This document shows positions 48,246 to 60,059 of a stretch of DNA of 64,000 bases, one piece after another. The notes beneath the pieces are model-generated. The model made no database searches and was not told the DNA's origin. It worked only from the letters and a program-made list of their open reading frames with translations. This stretch comes from Trichobilharzia szidati. Lineage: Eukaryota > Platyhelminthes > Trematoda > Strigeidida > Schistosomatidae. The DNA lies in the NCBI GenBank assembly GCA_944472155.2, contig OX235279.1:121698110-121762109 (forward strand), written 5' to 3'. The position numbers and the translations under genes were made by a program. Within the stretch, counting starts at the first letter, position 1, and each line of letters opens with the position of its first letter.

Positions 48246-49674
48246 ATTATTTTCCCTTAGGTTAACAAAAAAATTAATCGTAAATATGAGGCTACGATGA
48301 CGAAGGAATCGAGCATCCTGATCATTTTAATTTCACTCATTAAAACTGAAATTAATACTGAGAAATAGGAAATATTTAATACACATAAGTCCTACATATG
48401 TGGCTGTGTTAAAATCACAATCACGTAAAGATAATACGATTGACTGATTGATTTGTCAGGATTAAACTGATCTTAAAGTACTTTTCATCACGGATCAATC
48501 TCAGATAATACTAGGATAAGAATAAGTAAAATCCTTGCTTCATCCTACACTGAGACTACATATTATAGAACAGAGTGTCAATACAGTAAGTTTCATAATA
48601 GGCATAGTGTATACTTCAAATTACATTTCAATGTCTAACGCTACATATCTTCCATGAATTCTTGGCTATACAACCGACCATTTCTCAGTTAACACTGAAC
48701 AACGATTCATTGTTCCCATTATGTTGACAGTTCTTCAAAATAAATAAACAATCTTAATGCTGAATGACAATGGCTTAGATATCAAAACAGCAGATCAGCA
48801 GAATAATGAATAACACACGCACTATCACTATTCATACAACTTGAATTATTACACGTTTATGTCAACATATTTACAAAGCACTTGTAAATTATAGTAAAAC
48901 AAAAGTACAATTTGTGAATTATTTTTAAAGATCACCATGGGCAACGAAACAACAAACCAACGCATCTATTCACTAAATTTAACTGACTTCGTAGTAGTAG
49001 TAGTGCAGATAGCTGAATAAAACATTGAAAATTCTTTGTTTCACGACCATAACTGTTATTACTATTTGTTATGTATCATTACAGTTGTGCTCACTCAATG
49101 ACTCTATGGTAATCGATTTTTTCAAAGTTGGTGTCCGATTTAACGCTAAAACCGCAATTATTCGACTGATTTCCTTGCATTAGCAATCATTGGAGTTCTG
49201 CTTAATGAGTGAATTTCGTAAGAGTTAAAAAGTGATCGTTCAAAGAGCCATACAATATTAGTCTCGTAGGGAGAGTTCTAGTTTACAATGCTTCATCACA
49301 TGAAACACAGGTGATTTCCAGAAAATCCTGGATCCTTTTAGCTGACGATGTCCGGGATATATGTGTTTGATCATTACCTATCAAACCACTAAATAATATA
49401 TATACATATATCAGTTTTGAAATCTTAAAAATTAGAATGTATCATCTATTTGTTGGGCTGAATATTTACTATTATCACCAAGCTACTTCACAGTAACTTG
49501 ATGGAGAGCTACAGCATAAAATGAATTTATCCAGTTGTTATTTCCCTTTTTCTTCCTCTGCTTAAATTCTTTCGCGTTTAGTTTTTGAAGAAAACGAACA
49601 TATTAGCAGGATGTAAAGGGCTCCTTTCTTGTTTGACAGCTTTTCTTCATCTACTAGCAACCTAAAAAATGACA
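48246..49674. other. intron DNA, nothing recognised
   Basis: AT-rich; a TAATATATATACATATAT run at about 49395. No motif. Confidence 0.4.
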
Positions 49675-49998
49675 TTTTTTTTCAAGTTTTGGTTTCGTAG
49701 ACATTGCGTTTGATTGGTAGGTTACAGTAGGTTGAAGGAGAGGCAGTAACTCATCGAAGAGGACATTGCGAAGTGGTCACGCTACGTCGTAAATTGGTAG
49801 AAGTTAGAATTCATAGGCTAGTCATTGGATCGGGCTTCTGGCTTAATGGTCTACGAGCCCATTAGCTTTGTAACCAGAAGAACCTGGGTTCAAACCCTGG
49901 CGGTGGGTGCGTACTGATGAAGAGTCACGAACTAGGATGAAATAGTCGTCCAGGACTCCCAGGTTTTCCAATGATTCTCTAACTGATGTCAGCTTATT
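49675..49998 (+). mobile_element. hammerhead SINE, 3'-truncated, with inverted end
   Basis: Tail-end sequence in reverse orientation (49675-49720) precedes a plus copy: 5' part, tRNA-like head with box B (GGGTTCAAACCC, 49886-49897), and core region 49911-49957 (CTGATGAAGAGTCACGAAC ... GATGAAAT). The core has lost GGAC and GAAAC, so it should be inactive. Confidence 0.75.
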
Positions 49999-50480
49999 AT
50001 ATGTTTTTATTTGCCTTGACCTTAGAGGGGAGGAGAATAAGAACAAGAATCAAAGGTGCATTGGCAAGCACACTTCCCGCCTCCAGATTGTTGTTGTTCA
50101 TTAGTAGAGTCAAAATAATAGATAAATATCCTGCTCGTATAATCTGCAATCACATTTACCAACTCACATACAATTGTGGTACGAAGTATACAGAAAGGAC
50201 TGAGAGGAGGACATCTACTAAATGTTCTGAGCATATTCCCAACAATCTTCGTATGAAAGGTAAGAAATTATTTGAAAGTGAAATCGCAAAGCACCTGATT
50301 GGTACAGGATATACAGCCAAAACTAATCAAACCTTCAAAACAATCAATCAATATGTGCTACATGAAGTGTGGCAACTTGAACCGTCGTACTTTTATACTA
50401 AATTCTACGTTAAAACTGAGTCAATGTGCACTCATATGGAAACTGGAAACTACTGCAAAAATTATTAAACATAAAAAATC
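49999..50480 (+). pseudogene. Penelope-like GIY-YIG domain (family D)
   Basis: The ORF reads ARIICNHIYQLTYNCGTKYT, ERTERRTSTKCSEHIPNNL and ESEIAKHLIGTGYTAK. It matches the family at 8604-9089 in order (IYQFTCSCGAKYIGRT). YIG is changed to YTE and a Cys is lost, so the nuclease site is dead. Confidence 0.7.
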
Positions 50481-51181
50481 ACTTAATACTAAATTAAAGT
50501 AATGTTTTATAGCTGGTTGGTAAGATCAATATATTTCTCAGATACTTTAACTGTTGGCTTCAGTCAGAATAGTAATATGCAAAACCGTGAAAATTCTGAA
50601 AACAGTAATAAACTTATCGCATCGATCAGATCATCCATGCGACTATTTCATGTGAAATTGTGACCACATTAAAAAAAATATCATCGGATAACCATACTAT
50701 TGTTCAGCAGATCTACGCTTTATTACTATAAAGCGACGGAAATAATAACGAAACAGAAAAAACAGTGAATTTAGCTTGAGACTGAGTTAGACTCAACTTT
50801 CTTCCCTGCAGGTCTCATTTACCACCATGCGGGAGAATTTTTCTGTCACTCATTACGAAAACACCTGATAAACCTGATGTTGCTGGTATTTTGTGGGAAA
50901 AAAAGCTTTGTAATGTACAAAAAATAGTTGTGCGTGGCATTTTAAAACTTTTTTCTTTAAACAAGGAAAGATGGTTTTATAGTTGATTATTTGAAAATGC
51001 TACCAAGAGAATCAACACACCAGAAGACATTTAAAACGGGGGGTGGGGGGGAATAACACGTTTCAGCTACAATAGCAATCATTCAAACAATTACACTGAA
51101 AACAGACCACCACCTTTGTGTGTAATTATTCAGCAATAAGTAAGAAGACTGAAAACATTTTTTTCAAAATTACTCATTTAC
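50481..51181. other. intron DNA, nothing recognised
   Basis: No motif. A G-run at 51040-51050 is the only oddity. Confidence 0.4.
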
Positions 51182-51287
51182 TTGTAGTGGTCCAATGAAT
51201 GTAATTACACCCCAACCGAGTTGTTTTGAATCTGGCTCTACGAGAACCAATTGTTGACCACAACTGACTATAAAACGTTTTTCATGA
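51182..51287 (-). CDS. CLEC16A: CLEC16A exon
   Basis: 106 bp between CTGTAG| and |GTAAAT. It reads HEKRFIVSCGQQLVLVEPDS and KQLGWGVITFIGPLQ, against human VQRFLAVDIYQMSLVEPDVS and RLGWGVVKFAGLLQ. The VEPD and LGWGV blocks are the best conserved in the window. Ends in phase 0. Confidence 0.92.
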
Positions 51288-51499
51288 CTACAGAAAGAAA
51301 AAATAATAATAATAACTGTAAGGAAAACATGAAATGGACGTGTACACAGAGATGAAAAGATAAAATCAGTTTCCATATAATTAGGTGACAGCGTCTGTAT
51401 AATCCACGTAAACAATGGTGTTTTCAATTATATTGTCTACACACTCATGTACAAAACATGGGAACACTGAACTGAAAACAATAATATCAGCTTATATGT

Positions 51500-52680
51500 C
51501 TTAACCCAGTTTAATGATAACAACCAGTGGTGTCCGTCAGGGATGTCCACTTTCCCCATTCCTATTTAACTTCATCATAGGTATGCTAATGGAAGTATCC
51601 TTAACTGAACTTAACGACTTGTTACCAGGGAATAGTCTTATGAACTTAGAATATGCAGACGATATAGTCCTGTTAGGGGAGGATGCTGACAAAATGCAGA
51701 GTCTTCTGAACACCTTGAGCAGCAATCTTCGTATCTTTGGCATGCGATTCGCCCCCGTAAAATGTAACATGCTGCTACAGGAATGACTGGACTACGTCAA
51801 CTCCTAGCTTAGTGATAGGGAGTGAAGTGATAGAACATATTGACCACTCCACCTATTTGGGAAGTTGTATCAGTACCAACGGATTGATTAGCGACGAAAT
51901 CTCAGAACGGATCCAAAAAGCTCGAGCTGCTTTCGCTAAATTACACCATCTCTGGCGTAGGCGTGACATCCGACTATCAACCAAGGGACGTGTGTACTGC
52001 TCAGCAGTTCGCTCCGTCCTTCTCTATGGCTCTGAAGCATGGCCAATACGAGTTGAAGACATGAAAGCGTTGACTGTTTTTGACCACAGATGTTTACTAT
52101 CTCTTTCTCACGTTAGGTGGTATAATAAGGTAAGTAATGTTGACGTTAGGCGTAGAGTGTTGGGCAAAGAGGGAAAATCAATCGAAGAGGCTATAAAGTT
52201 ACATAGATTGAGATGGCTAGGTCACGTGCTGCGCATGCCTAACCATCGTCTCCCCCGACGGGCATTACTAGCTGATATAGGTGCAGATTGGAAAAGAGTA
52301 AGTGGTGGCCAAACAAAAACATGGCATCAATCCATGAAATCCCTGACAGTTAAACTGAGTCAGGTAGGGAGATGCAGACTTCCGGGTTGGGGCCCTCGGG
52401 ATTCTAAGAATCAATGGCTGGAGACAATAGGTGACATGGCTCAAAATCGTTGTCAATGGCTTACGCAGATGTATTCAGTCTCTGTAATCTTTCATATTCC
52501 TTTCTACCGTTACTCATTCTGTTTCACTCTTATACTTATCTAAATTCTATTGATTCTCTTCTCTCATTTTCCTGTCTACGTTTGTGTGCTATTTGGAACG
52601 TGGCAACTCGAACTGCTGCACTTCGGTGCCAAGTTCTATGTTGAATCCAGACAGACAGACAGACCCAGTTTAAGAATAAA
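51500..52680 (+). pseudogene. RTE/SR2-like LINE, RT and C-terminus with 3' end
   Basis: SGVRQGCPLSPFLFNFIIGM and LEYADDIVLLGEDADK (catalytic YADD) in the 51514-51786 ORF. After one stop and a frameshift the 51812-52543 ORF gives STYLGSCISTNG, VLLYGSEAWPIR, VLGKEGKSIEEAIKLHRLRW, LGHVLRMPNHRLPRRAL and ending motifs. 52560-52680 is the 3' tail ending in (CAGA)n. 5'-truncated inside RT. It is the best-preserved of the SR2-like copies here and lies antisense to the host gene. Confidence 0.88.
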
Positions 52681-53132
52681 AGCCTTTAGATTTCATTAGC
52701 TATAGGTTTACTGTGTAAGGATTTTGAACACTAACTGGTTTTGAAAAACCTCAATCACAGTGTCTTTACAACCTAAACAGAAAACTAATATCGCTGCCCA
52801 CCAACCAGTTGTTATAATTACTCCTTCATACAATTAATGAGCAAATAGTCCAATATGTCACAAATAAATATTACTTGCATAGATAATAATCCTTATGTTT
52901 TAGAATCCTACGAATTGTCACAATATGTATTTATGACCGTGAAAAGAGCGAAGGATAACACTAGATGATATGAGTTAGAGGCATGGTGAAAATTAAAATG
53001 CTGACTGGCTGAACTCAACTACCACCACCCTTAAAATACTTTTTTCCCCAGTCAACCCTATCAACGGAAACTTTCTCACACGACAAATGTACATTTATAC
53101 ATAACGATATGAATATCCAGACCATAGTTATC

Positions 53133-53164
<32 letters not shown>

Positions 53165-53632
53165 TATATATATAATCATCATCATGCTAGCCTGTATTTT
53201 CATTCTGCGCTTCTTTTTAGTGGACAGCAATCACATATTTTTACAAAGTTAATACACAAATCTACACAGAATAGCCTATACAATAATTGTTCATAATCAT
53301 CGGAAGAACAATTATTATTTTTTCCATCATTCTTCATGTCAATCTGTAATTAGTCTAAAATAAATGTCTGTTCGCCATATATACTATGTATCGACCAACA
53401 AATTATAATAATTACTTTCAATTATTATATGGAAATAAATATTGATATTAAAAATGAAAATCTTCATTGAATGCAAACTGATTTAATTTTTTTTCTTCAT
53501 AATTTGTTGTATACACAAATAAGCGATACATTGAATAATGAAATTATGCTAGTGTTATACAACAGAAAAGGAGTAGTAGTTCGACATCAAAGTGACCAAA
53601 TAAAGTTATTAAATACGACTTTAAGAACTTAC
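52681..53632. other. intron DNA with (AT)n palindrome
   Basis: No gene. 53131-53175 is (AT)n, interrupted once at about 53155, which makes it self-complementary. The rest is AT-rich. Confidence 0.5.
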
Positions 53633-53675
53633 ATGCCAGATCTTTCAACTGTACACCCAATTAGCGTTTCAGAAG
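53633..53675 (-). CDS. CLEC16A: CLEC16A 43-nt micro-exon
   Basis: TTTGTAG|...|GTAAGT, 43 bp. With the base left from the preceding exon it reads SETLIGCTVERSG, against human NNSDLIACTVITKDGG. It ends with two bases that join T of the next exon to give Ile. The perfect phase on both sides and the GCTV match identify it despite its size. It is shorter than the threshold of ordinary ORF finding. Confidence 0.85.
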
Positions 53676-54132
53676 CTACAAAAATAACAGAAAAAGAAAG
53701 AATAACACCTAACGTAGATACACACACTGAAACAAAGTGTATCAGCGAATTACATCACAATCTATGCGCCAATAGATTTGGAGGAAATCAATAACTAAAG
53801 GAAAATATGATGTGTGTTTTGCCTTTGAAAATTGCAGGATAATGATGGTGAACATTGGAATAACACCATAAGGAAGGAGTTAATTCCTTCATTTGAAGAT
53901 TAGCACTAGATTATAACAAGTTTAGTCAGTTAGGAAAGGGACTTCTACTATGTAGGATAATTTAATGTCAAAAAATGTCCGTGCGACTGGAAGACATGAA
54001 AATCTGTTGCTGAATATCCGAATATGTAATACATACACGTATTTCTTTTTTCATTTTCGTTGTACAAATATTCATTTTGATCACATTCCAAAACATCTAA
54101 GGAGAACAAAAAGAAATATCAATATCCTGCAC

Positions 54133-54346
54133 CTTCCTAGTGGGACATTGGGCTTCATGATAGAGGCTTGAAGTTTCTGTAGCAGTGGTATTTATTTTTA
54201 CGGGATGGGGTTGCTAGCCCCATGCCTAACCTTCCCTCTTTACCAGTCTTAGAGAGAGAGGTAAAGGAGTGCGTCGGCCGGGGATCTAACCTCGGACCAC
54301 GTGAGGCGTGGTTGGCGAGCATTCTGCCGCTGTGCCACCGACGCAC
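54133..54346 (-). mobile_element. tRNA-derived SINE, family 2, copy 3 (diverged)
   Basis: Shares the body (GGCTTGAAGTTTCTGTAGCA, GGGATGGGGTTGCTAGCC) and head with 25634-25863. Box B is decayed (GGTTAGATCCCC). No clear target repeats, so it is older. Confidence 0.75.
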
Positions 54347-56302
54347 CCACCATAAATTTAAACTGAGTAAATTAATGAATAATGTACATAACAGCATCCA
54401 TAAAAGAAACCTTAGTAAAATAACTTAAGCAACTCAGATTACTCAATCGAAGATAATTTTCAACTGGTGATCCTCACAACCTTATATGATATACTATGAA
54501 TATATGCAAAGAAGCAGAATGCAGTTCAACAGAACAGTGATCATGAAAACAAAACAATCCAGAAAATATCTGGATGCAAGATAAGAAATACACAACACTA
54601 ATATATACCATTCTTATTTTTTTGCAGTGCATAACCAAAAGCTTTCTTTAAGCTTACAACAGTAGATGCAACTTGTTATAAACAACAATAAGAGTAGGTA
54701 GGCGTGAAAGTTTTAGAAAATACTATTTAAAAAAAGAGCTTTGAAACAGAAGTGTAATTCCCGCGGTAATATTTAATAACATTTAATAATGATAAAAGAA
54801 AATAATCATCTAGACTTGGTAAACAACAATTGTTAATTGTGATGGCAGAACATCCACAAGAGAAAATCTAGTTATACAACCACAAAGATATTAAAAGATG
54901 CTTGTGAACACGGAGGACTGAGAGAATATGCTGTTTAAAGTAGTCTGATTTTTCAAAATGCACACATCTACGAGGAAATAGATACGGGAAAGTCAAATGC
55001 AGAAGATTTGAGAAACTAACTAAACAAAAAAGAAACAACTGATTAACAACTCCATGTTAGATGGATGAACTATGTCTTTTCCCTTCATCATAAAACGCCT
55101 ACCAAAAACTCACAAGGCGGTTAAAGCACTGAGATACAATACTGCTAATAGTAGACGTTCATATCACTAATGGACACAATAACTACTAGAGACGCTGAAA
55201 TCCAGTTTTAAAAAAAATAATGAATGGGACATATGTGAACCCCTTATAGTCTGGTGTTTGCAAATTATCCGTGAACAACTTAAATTTGGACATAGTAAAA
55301 CTAACCATGGAAGACGGTGTATTTTACACAAACGACATATTTCAAAAATGTTTCATACTTTGAAACATACATTGTGGGAAAATAGGACTCATGATAGAAT
55401 ACATACATTAGGACAACCATGATTTTCCTCGATTCATTTTATTTGAAAGGTGAAATTCCTTGAAAATTGAGAGGCACATGCATGCAGCTTTCACAGTTTT
55501 TAAATTATATCAGTGTATGAAAATCCTTCAACAAAGATAGAGATACACGGCCACGTTAAAAAAAAGAACAACGACCTACATCATTTTAAGAGATGCCTGT
55601 TCAACAGTAATGAACCAAAATATCTGATGATGAGGTGAATTGGTGAAGTGAATTTCTCTATACGACACTATTTTGACTATTTGAAATCATTAGAATAGAA
55701 CAAGCACTCATGTAGCAACGGCCTTCTCGATATTTTTTATTCTGTATGTACTCCCTGAAGTAGAATTATCAGAAGGAATGATTCTGTCCAATAAGCATAC
55801 AAGTTTAATCCATTAAGGATAAAATGAAGATATATCTAGCCTTCAAAATGACAATATCCAAGGTGAGTGCCCATTCGATGAGCACAAGCTTGCATTTACA
55901 GCTATGAAACACTTTAAAGAGGAGGAAGATTGATCAATATACCGTTACCTAGGTAACTGTTTGTTTGACTCGATTGAATTCCTTGTGTTTCACCTTTATT
56001 TGTCTATCGTGCCTAATCTAAGATACTTAATCTTTTGCTGATATTATATTATCACAAGGAAAAAATCTTCCTTGAAACCAATAGGAAATGTATAAACAAC
56101 AATAGCGTTTATATTGTTGAGGTTCCCTTTCATATCCAGTTACCTTAACATTCTTAACCATCATAGAAACGCAGACTGAAATACTCGATTATCAAAATGA
56201 TACATCCAACAATCTTGTAAGGCATTAAATGTTTGTATTTCACAGCATAAAAAATAAACAAATGTTTAAATAAAGGTACAAAGTGTATCGTAATAAACTT
56301 AC
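54347..56302. other. intron DNA, possible very old PLE RT
   Basis: 55070-55330 on the plus strand gives RLPKTHKAVK and later NNLNLDIVKLTMEDGV, faintly like the PLE RT blocks YGLPKTHK and SLDIVSLFTNV. Everything else is unrecognised, with no open frame. Confidence 0.25.
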
Positions 56303-56849
56303 AAAGATCCAGTTTATCTCCTGTCTTTAATACAGGTACATTGGATTTCAAATCAGGGATATTACAAAACCCGCCTAATCCAGGTATACCAGTTAGATTA
56401 GAAAATAAATCATTTGAAGATATTTTATAGCTATTATAAAAATTACTATTATCTGGTTGAATGGAAACACCAACACCAACATCATCAACATCTTTACAGG
56501 CTATTTCATTCATTTTAAATACATAATTCATTTTTTCTAACCATATATGTACAATAAGATAAATTGAAATTGCACGTTGGATATGTTCACGTTCATTTTG
56601 CGGCAACCGATAAACAAGATCCATATCATTACATGTCAACATTTGTGTCTTACTAAAATTACTGTTACCATATGTACCAGAACTGCTATCAGTACTAGTA
56701 GTTTCAGATGTCTCATCTGATTTCGACATGAACGGTGAATATGGTGGTGTTAACAGACGAGCATCTGTGGCTAATGTAGACAATGCAGGGAGTGGTGATT
56801 GAACACGCCGCAATTCATTTTCAAATATATCCAAGAAAATTGCGTTTAT
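56303..56849 (-). CDS. CLEC16A: CLEC16A exon, largest
   Basis: 547 bp from TATAG| to |GTAAGT. It starts INAIFLDIFENELRRVQ (human IFLDMFEDEYRSM), then DARLLTPPYSPF (human DASILLPPTGTPL), a Ser/Thr-rich insert not in the human protein, VYRLPQNEREHIQRAISIYL (human VKRLPCGDVERTRRAIRVFF), another insert rich in Asn and Asp, and VLKTGDKLDL (human IKTDDVLDL). It ends in phase 1. The two inserts account for most of its extra length. Confidence 0.9.
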
Positions 56850-57139
56850 CTATACATTGGAATATTTAAAAAAGAAAATCCGTATAAAGTTACTTCTGTC
56901 AACATATTATGTTTGCATGAATCAACATTATAAATATTATTTATTGGATATGAAACAATCCACTGGGAACTGAAAAGTTTGAAAAGGCATGATCTCTTTC
57001 ATCAATCAGATATTTAGCAACGAAAATTACTACACAGAGTATCTACAAATATGAACTAATTGTCCCCACTAAAAATTACATCAAATACTCAGTTTTACGG
57101 AAAATCTGTTACACAAAATAATGAATATACTTCACCCAT

Positions 57140-57722
57140 ACTTTGATTGGACACTAGTCAGTGTAGTGTGTTCTTTGTTTGGTGCAGACTGAATTCTATC
57201 AGTGAAGTTTGCAATGTGGCCAGCATGCCACTAGGTGGGATAGTTGGAGACTATCGGAAGGGAGCTTTGGATCTAGGTTTCGTGCTAGTTGGCACTCGCC
57301 AATCAGCAAGGCGTATCTACGACCTTGAAGGAACTCATGTCCCTTCTGATAAACGAACCCCCGTCACCCAATGCTGCAGTCAGAGACGTTACCACTGAGT
57401 TATTAGGGCTCACCAGCCACCTAGAATGCTGGTCACATTGCCAACTTGACAGGTATAATTCAGTCGGCACCAAAGATAAGGACTAGAGACATTACACTAG
57501 TTACTCACTAATGTTCAGTAAAAAATACCTACAGGAGGTGAATCGAGAGCCCTAAGAGCTCAGTGGGAACGTCTCTGACTGCAGCACTGGGCGACGTAGT
57601 TTCGAACCTCAGAAGGAAAGTGAGTTCCTTCAAGGTCGCAGATACGCCTTGATGATTGGTGAGTGCCAACTAGCACGAAACCTAGGTACGAAGCCCCCTT
57701 CCGATTGTCTCCAACCATCAAA
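57140..57722. mobile_element. tRNA-like SINE family 3, inverted pair
   Basis: 57228-57410 holds a minus-strand copy (box A and B around 57345-57405). 57535-57722 holds a plus copy (GAGCTCAGTGGGAAC box A; GTAGTTTCGAACCT box B). 57420-57470 is the reverse complement of 57170-57225, so the block has hairpin potential. The same family is at 31130-31440. Confidence 0.7.
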
Positions 57723-59190
57723 TATCAATACTTCACCTGTCTTTGCTGTCCATATCAAACTTTGCAAGTTACTAACGTGTCTACTAAGTAATCCTCATTG
57801 TTTGCTCACTTAAATCCGCCTCAACTTCACCTTTTTAACTTAATGACTTCTTGTCCCTTTTTCTATCTTACAGCTGACCAAGACCAGTGAATAAATTCTA
57901 TTATTCCGAGTTAGTAATTTGATAATTGGGCAGATTCATAGTTTGGTCACAATTCCAGTCCGGTTGAAGAAAATTCCCTTTCGAAAGCGAAACAATTGGA
58001 ACCCTTTTCAATATTTTCGCTTTACTTGTGTTAGGAAAAATTAAGTAAAAGGATAAACTCAAATATTTACGGTATTTAACTTATAAGATCCTACTAAGTA
58101 TACATGTCACTGCGAGTAATGTTCTTATGGTAGTGTCAAAGCTGCACACTTTATGTATTCAGACTAAAGTGATCAATATTGTAAACAGCTAGATGAAGAG
58201 GCTTATCCAACTACCGTTTACATTACTATCCATTTGGTAGTGAGCTACACTTGTTCTGCCAATGATACAAGCTAGCTACCTATACACTAGGAAGTCGGCC
58301 GGAGGGAAGGCGAGTGCTTAGACCAATCAGCCATAGTCTCTATAAAACAGCCAGAATAACACACCTTATCCACTCATGAACCTTCGACAGCCCAACTTCT
58401 GGTAATAAGACATAACAATTCAGGGGATTTAGAGGAAAATTAGGTGCGCCTTTACTGAAACTAAGAATTTACTTTTTTGTTAAACTGTGTATTACAAATA
58501 AATGACTTAGAATAGCATCTTCGAATTATATACATAAACTAAAATCAAAACTGATGCAGTCGAAAATGTTTATTTACACAGTCTGGCATTTTACTTTCCT
58601 CCTTCTAATTAAAATGAGATAACTAAATGAACAAAGATCCTATTAATTCCACTGGTTTCATTTACTAAAATATACAAAAACTTTATAGATAGAACGCCAC
58701 AGTAAATGTACCAGAAGGCATCAACACAAATCTCACTAATATTTCAACATCTTTCGTCGTCCCCCCCCCCTCTTCACTTCTTAATTAATAAGGGTTTGTC
58801 AGTGAACGTTAACACTGTCAACACTTCCAATCATCTCCAATACACAAGAGTTCATTTACCCTCCAATTGTTAGCTTGAAGTAAGCGAGGTGAACTTTACT
58901 GAGACCCAATGACAAATAGTTAAGAAAGACACCTTTGAAATACAACTATGTGAAAAAATGAACATGAAAATTAAAAAATATATAATAGAAAGTCTGTAAC
59001 ACTATAATTCCTGAGATATTTTCTAATAAAGACGCTAAACACAAATGCGTAACTGACACACTGAACAGATAGAGACAGCCACCATAAAAGCATTAAGAAT
59101 TTAGCCTCGAACGTGTCATGTTAATATTAATATTTTAACATTTTTACCAATCAAAAAGCGAACATTTTAGTATGCAACAAAGTAAAATAC
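57723..59190. other. intron DNA, nothing recognised
   Basis: No motif. A C10 tract lies at 58760-58770. Confidence 0.4.
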
Positions 59191-59348
59191 CTCAAAATAA
59201 CTTCTCAATGCAAGCATAGCTTCTTCACGAGCGTTAATCAATTCAGCAAAATGTTGATCAGATAACCGACAACCCAATATGGGACTATACACTAAATCCG
59301 TTAACAAACGAATAGCCATATGTACAGTGATTAAACGGATTTGACTTT
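59191..59348 (-). CDS. CLEC16A: CLEC16A exon
   Basis: 158 bp between ACAG| and |GTATTTT. It reads ESQIRLITVHMAIRLLTDLV, then YSPILGCRLSDQHFAELINA and REEAMLALRSYFE. It aligns with human KIRLATLELSCLLLKQQV and LEGAREESVHLVRHFYKGED. It begins with two bases of a split codon and ends in phase 0. Confidence 0.85.
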
Positions 59349-59512
59349 CTGTATTTGATGTTTTTGTTGAAAAAGAAACAAAAAAATGAGATTGTAATTA
59401 AATCTTAAACATGATGACTACAGATATACAGAAATAAACCTAAGATGACACAAGTACATTACAATGAAAGAACACAGAAATCAGGTTCTCTTGCGGTCGT
59501 GTGATACAGACA

Positions 59513-59525
59513 ATTTTTTTTCCAA
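59513..59525 (+). repeat. 13-bp target duplication, left of hammerhead array
   Basis: ATTTTTTTTCCAA, identical to 60197-60209. It brackets the whole tandem array, not the single units. Confidence 0.8.
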
Positions 59526-59613
59526 GTATTGGTTTTGTAGGGATTTGGTTTGATTGCATGGAGGGTTTCATCATGAGCTGACATCAGTTAGAGAACCACT
59601 GGAAAACCTGGGA

Positions 59614-59659
59614 GTACTGGACAGCTGTTTCGTCCTAGTTTGGGACTCATCAGCAGTAC
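59614..59659 (-). ncRNA. hammerhead ribozyme 1
   Basis: Minus strand, 5' to 3': stem I strand GTACTG (59659-59654); core CTGATGA (59653-59647); stem II GTCC/GGAC with loop (59646-59632); GAAAC (59631-59627); a short self-complementary ACAGCTGT stem III (59628-59621); C at 59620; and the other stem I strand CAGTAC (59619-59614). All conserved core bases are present. Predicted cleavage follows GTC, between 59620 and 59619. Type I hammerhead with a very short stem III, as in schistosome SM-alpha. Confidence 0.88.
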
Positions 59660-60013
59660 GCACCCACCGGGATTCGAACCCAGGACCTTCTGGTTACAAG
59701 GCGAGCTCGTAGACCATTGAGCCACTGGGACCCGATCCAATGGTCCTTGAATTCTAACTTCTGCCAATTCACGACATAGCGCGACCATTTCGCAATGTCT
59801 TCTTCGATGAGTAACTGTCCTCATCTTCGACCTGCTGTACCCTACTGGTCACGGCTTCCCACTAGAACCCCAGGCTAACTGCCTGAATAGGGCCAGTCAC
59901 TAGTGAGCATCAGATTAATTTGCAAGTATTGGTTTTGTAGGGATTTGGTTTGATTGCATGGAGGGTTTCATCATGAGCTGACATCAGTTAGAGAACCACT
60001 GGAAAACCTGGGA

Positions 60014-60059
60014 GTACTGGACAGCTGTTTCGTCCTAGTTTGGGACTCATCAGCAGTAC
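60014..60059 (-). ncRNA. hammerhead ribozyme 2
   Basis: Same bases as 59614-59659, exactly 400 bp upstream in coordinate. Predicted cleavage lies between 60020 and 60019. Cleavage at both sites would release a 400-nt RNA with a tRNA-like promoter sequence inside it. Confidence 0.88.

Noticed and set aside
53131..53175. (AT)n palindrome as a replication origin or regulatory site
   Set aside because: A simple dinucleotide repeat. Nothing else supports a function.
59661..59735. Functional tRNA gene in the hammerhead SINE head
   Set aside because: A and B boxes are clear, but the acceptor strands do not pair well and the sequence is repeated in every SINE copy. It is a tRNA-derived promoter, not a tRNA gene.
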